Source: Pomphorhynchus laevis (Eukaryota > Acanthocephala > Palaeacanthocephala > Echinorhynchida > Pomphorhynchidae). Taken from it: 64,000 nt of DNA. Shown in pieces: positions 57,978 to 64,000 of the stretch. The notes under the pieces were generated by a model that was not told the origin of the DNA, searched no databases, and saw nothing but the letters and a program-made list of their open reading frames with translations. The stretch spans positions 83,791 through 147,790 of the forward strand of contig WNNJ02003330.1 of NCBI GenBank assembly GCA_012934845.2, read 5' to 3'. Numbering within the stretch: the first letter of the stretch is position 1; the number at the start of each line of letters is the position of its first letter. A program made the position numbers and the translations under genes.

Positions 57978-58899
57978 TCGAAGCTTTGTGCCAGGAACTG
58001 CCCCTCCGACTCGACGCCACCTGAAGTGATTCAGGTAACGTCAGCATCTTTATAGCAGTCCCTGGCGCTTTAATCGAAAGACCCTCAGAATCCGTCGATA
58101 CTACTGAACAATTATTATTGTCCTCATTCTGAGGGCCTTGTATTTGTGACAAATCGTTGAAACGATTAAAAGTAGTCACCGAAATCGATGACTTGTCTTT
58201 CTCCTGTTTCAACGATCTGTATTTGCGTAATGTTGTTGCGTTCAACTCCGATTTGAATTTCTTCAAATCGGATTCGTGGATTACAGCATCTTTTTTTAAT
58301 TTTGCATTTTCCTGCCTTAAGGCAGCCATTTCTTTTTCAAGAGTAAGTACTCTCTCGATCAGCATCGCTGCTTGTCCAGCGTGTTGATCCAGAGAGTGAC
58401 TTTTGGCTGCCCTAAGGTAGGACTGAGCTTCCTCACAAGCCTTCTTGTTCTCACTGTTTACCCAGGCCAAGTAAGACTTGAACTCTGGACAAACGTGTGA
58501 GTACGCCTTGTGAGGTTGCCTACAGTTTGCATATGTCGGCCTATTTTTATTTCCACATGCTTATGTTTCGTGTTCTTCTCCGCAGTGGACGCAACGCGGT
58601 GACACTTCTCGACACATGTTCGAAAAATGTCCCCAGCGCTGACATCTATAACACTGCGGATACCGAAAGGCAGCATCGTCTTCGTCGAATATCTTTACAG
58701 ATATTCGATGTCCGCAGATGCTGCCTCCATCTTCTTTTAATTTTTTCAAACTACATATAGTTCCCTTCAAAAGAAAGGAACTATATGATTGATTGTATGA
58801 TTTGCATGTTTTCAGAATCCTTACATCATATTGATGTAAGAATTCTTCAACATCTTCTTTCTCCGCAAATGACGGCACATCCCTAAGGATGGCCGTCAC
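57952..58899 (-). pseudogene. LINE B1 ORF1: CCHC protein with coiled coil
   Basis: RRM-like start (TAILRDVPSFAEKEDVEEFL, ISVKIFDEDDAAF), then knuckles CYRCQRWGHFSNMC, CVHCGEEHET and CANCRQPHKAYSHVC, with one TAA at 58561-58563 inside the second knuckle. Downstream, residues AAMLIERVLTLEKEMAALRQ and ENAKLKKDAVIHESDLKKF form a clear heptad coiled coil, probably for trimerisation. The end is Ser/Lys-rich (SSRRGSSWHKASNARKK). The last 26 bp overlap the start of ORF2, suggesting coupled translation of ORF2. Confidence 0.85.
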
Positions 58900-58960
58900 T
58901 TGTGGAGAAATGTCGATAATTTCTATACCCTCTTCTCCAACTAAAGCCAGTATCTATTAA

Positions 58961-59604
58961 ACTTTGTGCATTTTTATACCTATTCAGAAATTAGCAGTTA
59001 CAGATCGGTTAGTTCAAAGAACAAAATAATAATACACTGAGCAGAAATGAGTATGTATTACAATCAAAAAATATAAAATATATATAACTACCAACAAAAC
59101 AAAAACAATTAGTAATTCACAAAAAGTCATTGCAATCAACAGAAAACAAATAATACAAGTTAAACAATTAAACATCACAATTGAAATTGCAGAGACAATG
59201 AAATAACAATGGTTAGTTCAAAGAACAAAATAATATTTATTGAATGAAAAACAGTTGGATAATCAAAATTTTTATTTTAGCAAAATCAAAAATAATGTAT
59301 TCAACAAAAAAATATAAAGTCAACGAACCAAAAACAAAAAAAATCATTGCGATCAACAGAAAATATATAATACAAATTAAACAAATTATACTGCAATTTT
59401 TAAAGTATCCAAATCATATATTTTTATTTCTAAATATTTTATAACGTATTTATAAGGTTTTTTCCTGTGGAGCATCTGTTCCAAGTGTAATCCAATTAAC
59501 AGGAGAAACAGCAAAGTCTTTACACATTTCACAAGTAAGTACCACATTACAGTAAATTTTTATTTTTTAAAACACACATATGACAGGGTAATTAAACTGT
59601 ATAA
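58961..59604. other. AT-rich spacer between LINE B1 and LINE A4
   Basis: A-rich DNA with a local duplication: GTTAGTTCAAAGAACAAAATAAT occurs near 59009 and again near 59213, and AA.AA.AAA..CATTGC.ATCAACAGAAAA near 59122 and 59339. That is a spacing of about 204-217 bp, so two diverged copies of one unit. No coding. Confidence 0.55.
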
Positions 59605-62600
59605 GCCGCACAACAGACTTTGTTATACAACCGATAAATAGGAGTCAGATAAGCAAATTAAAAACAGATCAGAAATATATATTGTCGACTACTCTTATTC
59701 TAGTATTTTGCTACTTCATCTATGACTACAGGTCCAGGGGATCTTAGCCCCCAACCAATCCAACACACCGCATTCCGACTGAACTACCCTGGGTCTTTCA
59801 CCCCCCCCCCCCCAAAAAAAATCTAATCGTCGCGGACTATGCTGGGTAATCGAGAGACGAGGAGCTTAAGAAACCTTAGCCTTTGTTCTGGGAGACGTCC
59901 TCTCGGAAAGAAGACTAACCTCTCGATAGCCCAGGTGCCCAAAAGGCGCACTAGGGTTTTCCCTTTCAATGACAGATGTTGAGCCCGTTTCAGGGCCCAC
60001 CAAGCTTTCTTCATGATACGCTTAAGTTTATTCAGGTCAGCTTTCGCCGACCAGTTCACCGTAACGGTGAACCCCAGGTATTTTACTCGACTTGTGAAGG
60101 TGGGAAGTGGTTCAGAGGCAAATATGGAGGAGAGCGCAGAGAGTGCTAATCTCTTAAGTTTTTGCTTTGTAGCAGGTGTGCCATGAAAGACGACCACCTG
60201 CGATTTAGCTGAGTTTAGAATAAGATTGGACTTGGGTAACTGGTCTTTTAATCTTAAAAAGAAACGGCTGATGTCAGAGACTACGTCCTTACACCTGCGT
60301 CCAGAGAACAGGGCTGTGATGTCATCAGCGAACACCACAAAACGTTGATCGCGTTTAAATATTTTGAAAAAGTTAATGTAGGCAGCAATATATAGGATAA
60401 GAAGAAGTGGGGATCCTTGAGGTACGCCCGTAATAGGGTAGAACTGACGCGCATCAGGGTCGTCTTCATAGTAAAATCCCTTGGTGTAGAGCAGAATATC
60501 GACCATGTTCACACTTCTCGCAGGCAACCCGAGGTACCTGAAAGAAGAGATCACGAAGGCAACGGATATGCGGTCAAATGCAGCAGAAAAGTCAAGGAAA
60601 ACAGCCACAACTAGACGATGGCTATTATCCCGACAAAACTTCTCTACCTCCTCAACTGCTGAATGGACCGAGCAACCTTTGACAAACCCATGAAAATCTG
60701 GAGGGATCAAATTACGACTGTTTAAATGGTCGCGGATTTTAGCGCAAGCGCTTTTTCGTAAATCGACACGAGGGCATTTTGAATCGAAATGGGTCGCAGA
60801 TCTTTAGGACATAAGCAGGATTTTTTCTTAGGAATAAAAACTCTCTTACTAATTTTGATGCCTGCTACATCGGATTTAGAGGCTAGAAGAATTGTGATGG
60901 TCACCTCTCTTCTCTGTTCGGCTGTCAAAAGTTGACAGACCCTAGAAGAAATTGGAGCGACGGATTTGGAGGTGCCCGGGAGTGGACCCTAGGAGTTAAG
61001 GATATCCGTAACAGATAGATCTCTACTCCTGAAGTTACACCAAGGCGGGATTGGTTGAGGTGATTGAGTGGCTCCATAGTTGTGTAGGGCTAGTGACTCC
61101 TACAAAAATTTGTCAAGGCCTACATAACCTATCCAATTGAATGCCCTATCCTTCCAACAAACAAACTTCTCATTCTTGAAAATCTTCTCAAAGGAAGACT
61201 GATAAGGGTTAAAGCGACCAATGCTCGCCCTATCCCTACCCAGCTGGAACCTAATTCTAGCGCTCCAGTATTCATTCGAGAGGGTCTGTCTGGCGGAAAC
61301 ATATATATTAAGGAGGTCAAGCAATTTCGCTAGGACCTTGAGTTTCGTCGGAGTGAGATTGTATATAAGACCTTTATAGGTAGTCGATAAAATCGCGGTG
61401 GCTTGCGAAAAGAGGTAAGGATTAAATTCGGTCAGACTCTCATTTCCTATTCTGGGAAAGAGTTGGATAACCGCTTGAAAGAAGGCCACTGATTGAATCA
61501 AAGTGAAACCTCCTTCGAAGCAACATATCTTCCTCAATTCTCCAACGAATTAGGTCATGAGGGGTGGACAATCACTGACGCTACTGCTCCGTGCAGAGGG
61601 GTTTTAACAACCACCTAGAGTGAAGTAGTAAAATGTCGAGGATAGAATTTGTAGATGTGCAATGAAAGGTAGGGGTCAGTGGTTTGTGAATAAGATAACC
61701 GTTCCTAGCTCTGCGAAGTACTGAGTTGATCCAACGACCAGTTCTGTCGTTGAAATCTCCAAGTATCATGTCATAGCCGCTGTCAATAATACTATCCAGA
61801 TGGTCACGGTTCTTGTGAATCATCCCTGGACGGATGCAGACATTGGCTAGACTGAGGCGTTTACCATTCTTACAGAGTGAAACTACTAAACAAGACATGG
61901 CTGGACCTGAGTAGTTTTAACTTAAGGAGCACTTAATTTGGGCAAGAGTCCTTGAGATAAAGAAGTGTGAAGTGGGATTATGTACGAAGTATAGTGGGAA
62001 CAAATGTGCTTTGGAATAAATCGAGTAATGTCCTGGGGGATACGGATAGACCGCGTCTCCTGAAGGACTATAACATCTGCATCGCTACTGGATAGAAGTC
62101 TAAGGGCAGAAACACCTCCTGAATTCTACTGAAGGATATTCAGTGAAAAAGGCTCACTAGTATTCTGCATTGTAATGGATTAGTTGGATGGGGAATTGCC
62201 TACCTAGAGGGAGTTTGGTACAGGAAGGTTACCCTTCCCACCACTAACTCCACCAGGAGTAGGTACTTGCCCCTGAGCAATTTTATTTTCATTTCCCCGG
62301 CGTTCCTGCATTAGTTTTTTTATCATGATGGGAGTGACGGCGTGAGCCGATGCCCTCTTTTGTTTGAAGCTTTAATCGTCGAAATTGGCAATGTATTGTT
62401 TGTGTATAAAACCGAAAGAAGATGATAAATTTGTTCTTCCATATGTTTATAAACGGGTGCGATGCGATCGTCCACAATCTTTAATAATTCAGTATCCCCC
62501 ATACAGGGGGAGGCAGCAGCGGAAAACTTAGTAGAAACAGACCTCGGCGATGGACCTGAGTGTAATAACTTTTCATTGTAGGCCTTAAAACATCCACACT

Positions 62601-63330
62601 TCCTGCTAGCAGGATGGGGGTCTCGCAGGGATGACTAGCCTGAAGTGATGAACAATTGGAAAGACCACACTTCCCGCAGGCTTGCGCCACACTGCAGCTG
62701 GATGCCCAGTTTCCCCATTTGTGATATCGGCTGTAGTGTATAAACGTAAACTCGTCCCTGTCAATTAATGTAAAATTTAAATTAAAACCCATAAAAGGGG
62801 TGAATCGAGAATTGGTTGGAATTTCCACTTGATCCACCGAGGTTGAACAAAAGCCGATGGGAATAGGGATTCCTGATTTACTCACAATAGATCTGAAGTT
62901 AGAAATTTTGTATGTTTGCTAAAGACTCAAAACATCCGCTTTATCTAAGTGACAGGGTAGGCCGGTAATCTTAACCATCCCCAAGATAGTTTTCTCAACG
63001 ATTTCACCTAGATCAGATAGCTCAACATGACATAACTTGACATAATCACTCGCCAAATCGGTCAATGTAAAAGAAACTTTTATTTGCGTTTCAAAACGCT
63101 TTACCGAGTAAAAAATCACTCTCTTTGACAATCTCTCAGTAAACTTTTTAATGAATGTGTTGTAGATAAAATGCCTTTCCATAGGCTTCTTTATATTTAT
63201 AATTATTAAATTCTTTAGTTTAGGGATGGGAGGAAGTACCTCTCCATCCCCTAACACAGAAACGTCACCAACCTGCCTTTTGAATGGAATATCAAAAGAA
63301 AATACTTTAGATCAGAATTTCTACCAGAAT
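59605..63330 (-). mobile_element. LINE family A, copy A4 (near full length)
   Basis: Minus strand. RT at 59823-60928 is the best piece: KSCLCPKDLRPISIQNALV, DFHGFVKGCSVHSAV, VFLDFSAAFDRISV, ITGVPQGSPLLL, VVFADDITALF (YADD as FADD) and RVKYLGFTVTVNWSAK. Endonuclease pieces at 61581-62170: DADVIVLQETRS, NVCIRPGMIHKN and MILGDFNDRTGRW. ORF1 at 62481-63257: LPPIPKLKNLIIINI, RHFIYNTFIKKFTERLS and CGKCGLSNCSSL. About eight frame changes or stops. The 3' end near 59605 matches the end of A1. The 5' end is near 63330. Confidence 0.9.
59797..59820. repeat. Poly-C / poly-A run
   Basis: A run of about 14 C followed by 8 A in the 3' region of LINE A4, where the other copies have CACCCCCCGAAG-like or CCCCCACCCCCG sequence. 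It is a slippage expansion and may be length-variable or an assembly weak point. Confidence 0.7.
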
Positions 63331-63542
63331 CAGCATCCATTTTCGCACCAGAATTGAGATCGATTAATGTACCGCAAACAACTTACTAACTACTAAATGA
63401 ATATTCTTTGCACAACAAATATATTTAGTAAATTGAGTACATTGGTCAATTTTTTCATTGTCGAAATCCACTGATGGGTATAAACAGTTTGCTTTTAATC
63501 ACATAAGCAAATGGTTTAAAACCTTTTGAACTTGTTGTACAA

Positions 63543-63697
63543 AGAGTTCAGAGATCCTCCGGGGGCAGGCTGCAAAGATATTTATATAATATACTGCCGA
63601 ATTACTTTTGTGATCGCCTGTGGACTTGAAGGTCGTGTTGTAATAATCATCCTTGTGATGGACCCTTCTAAACTGTGGTGGAGGATCTCTGAACTCT
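63543..63697. repeat. 155-bp unit with 18-bp terminal inverted repeats
   Basis: AGAGTTCAGAGATCCTCC at 63543-63560 and its exact reverse complement at 63680-63697. The interior has no symmetric structure and no coding. It could be a MITE-like element or part of a PLE-type unit with the hammerhead-like motif next to it. No clear target duplication is seen. Confidence 0.6.
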
Positions 63698-63710
63698 CTT
63701 AAAATCTGGA

Positions 63711-63751
63711 CCCTACTGATGAAGCTCAATAAGCAAAAACCGGTCTAGGGA
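63711..63751 (+). ncRNA. Hammerhead-like motif, type I order
   Basis: CCCTA-CTGATGA-AGCTCAATAAGC-AAAA-ACCGGTC-TAGGG. CCCTA and TAGGG form stem I; GCT/AGC form a short stem II; ACC/GGT a minimal stem III; GTC is the usual cleavage triplet. The core has CTGATGA intact, but the GAAA box reads AAAA, so the invariant G is lost and cleavage is unlikely. This is the style of minimal hammerheads described in Penelope-like elements. Confidence 0.5.
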
Positions 63752-63825
63752 TTTGATTGCTGATGGAGTATGATGGTTTCCAATACCTAGTTATTTCCGT
63801 TTCGCCCGTTTACTTATTATTAACA

Positions 63826-64000
63826 ACTTCTATCTAGTATATATACTATATATACTATATATACTATATGTACTATATATACTATACATAGTATATATAC
63901 TATATGTACTATATATACTATATAACTATATATAACTATCTAAAACTATATATATACCTATATATAACTATATATAGTTATATAACTATATAACTATATA
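63826..64000. repeat. TATA-rich microsatellite to window end
   Basis: Imperfect repeats of ACTATATATA and TAACTATATA with variants ACTATATGTA and ATACTATACATAG. It reaches the window edge, so its length is unknown. Confidence 0.95.

Larger units (their letters stand above)
55400..58960 (-). mobile_element. LINE family B, copy B1, best preserved element
   Basis: Two ORFs on the minus strand with a 26-bp overlap: ORF1 (57952-58899) and ORF2 (55407-57977). Each has only one in-frame stop codon and otherwise reads through, so this is the youngest-looking mobile element here. ORF1 continues past its first assigned codon up to a stop near 58960, with no good ATG, so the 5' end is probably truncated. 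The partner copy B2 (22140-23560) is much older. The CCHC ORF1 and APE/RT ORF2 without RNase H are as in family A, and RT motifs (TRPITISN, LPQGSPLS) show that A and B are distant relatives. Confidence 0.9.

Noticed and set aside
1-64000. CRISPR array or bacterial operon
   Set aside because: Tandem repeats here have no unique spacers, and gene structure, tRNA and retroelements are eukaryotic.

Overview
The window looks like AT-rich nuclear DNA of an invertebrate animal. The reasons are several non-LTR retrotransposon families of animal type, a Naiad-type Penelope-like element (PLE), a eukaryotic tRNA-Ile(AAU) gene and a gene with AT-rich introns and GT-AG splice sites. An arthropod or similar invertebrate is my best guess, but nothing fixes the species. 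Almost everything outside one gene is repeats and decayed mobile elements. I recognised no LTR retroelement or virus-derived element.

Layout. 1-520: LINE endonuclease fragment (minus). 530-2352: 12-bp minisatellite. 2500-4070 (plus) and 5285-8190 (minus): two CR1/Jockey-like LINE copies (family D), with a possible host terminal exon (minus, 4542-4821) between them. 8195-12000: best copy of LINE family A (A1, minus). 12220-12680: unidentified Cys-rich coding-like DNA. 13040-14055: tail of a LINE with R2-like C-terminus (family C), next to a deleted family A copy (A2, 14060-16745) that carries a perfect 33-bp inverted duplication. 16750-17345: foldback element, next to a hAT-like N-terminal ORF. 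18598-19030: two unidentified small ORFs. 19035-22130: near-complete Naiad PLE. 22140-27160: five LINE fragments on both strands. 27280-32660: tandem, nested and inverted Naiad pieces. 32800-34020: a 390-bp tandem repeat.

34173-48665: a host gene on the plus strand. It is inferred from phase-compatible exons, with an X-box-like promoter site 60 bp before the proposed start codon. Its introns hold a 4.2-kb AT-rich higher-order satellite (37440-41715), a ubiquilin-derived UBA fragment (minus), Naiad 3' ends, a tRNA-Ile gene and a LINE C-terminus. 49700-51070: two Naiad RT tails in tandem. 51150-54690: LINE A3 (minus). 55400-58960: LINE B1 (minus), the best preserved element, with one in-frame stop in each ORF. 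59605-63330: LINE A4 (minus). 63540-64000: an inverted-repeat unit, a hammerhead-like motif and a TATA-rich microsatellite.

The most interesting signal is structural RNA-like. The Naiad 3' regions, the 390-bp repeat and the right end of the window all carry hammerhead-ribozyme core strings (CTGATGA with GAAA or a near match) flanked by complementary arms. In the first two the core is in permuted order. In the Naiad copies one arm pair changes sequence but stays complementary.
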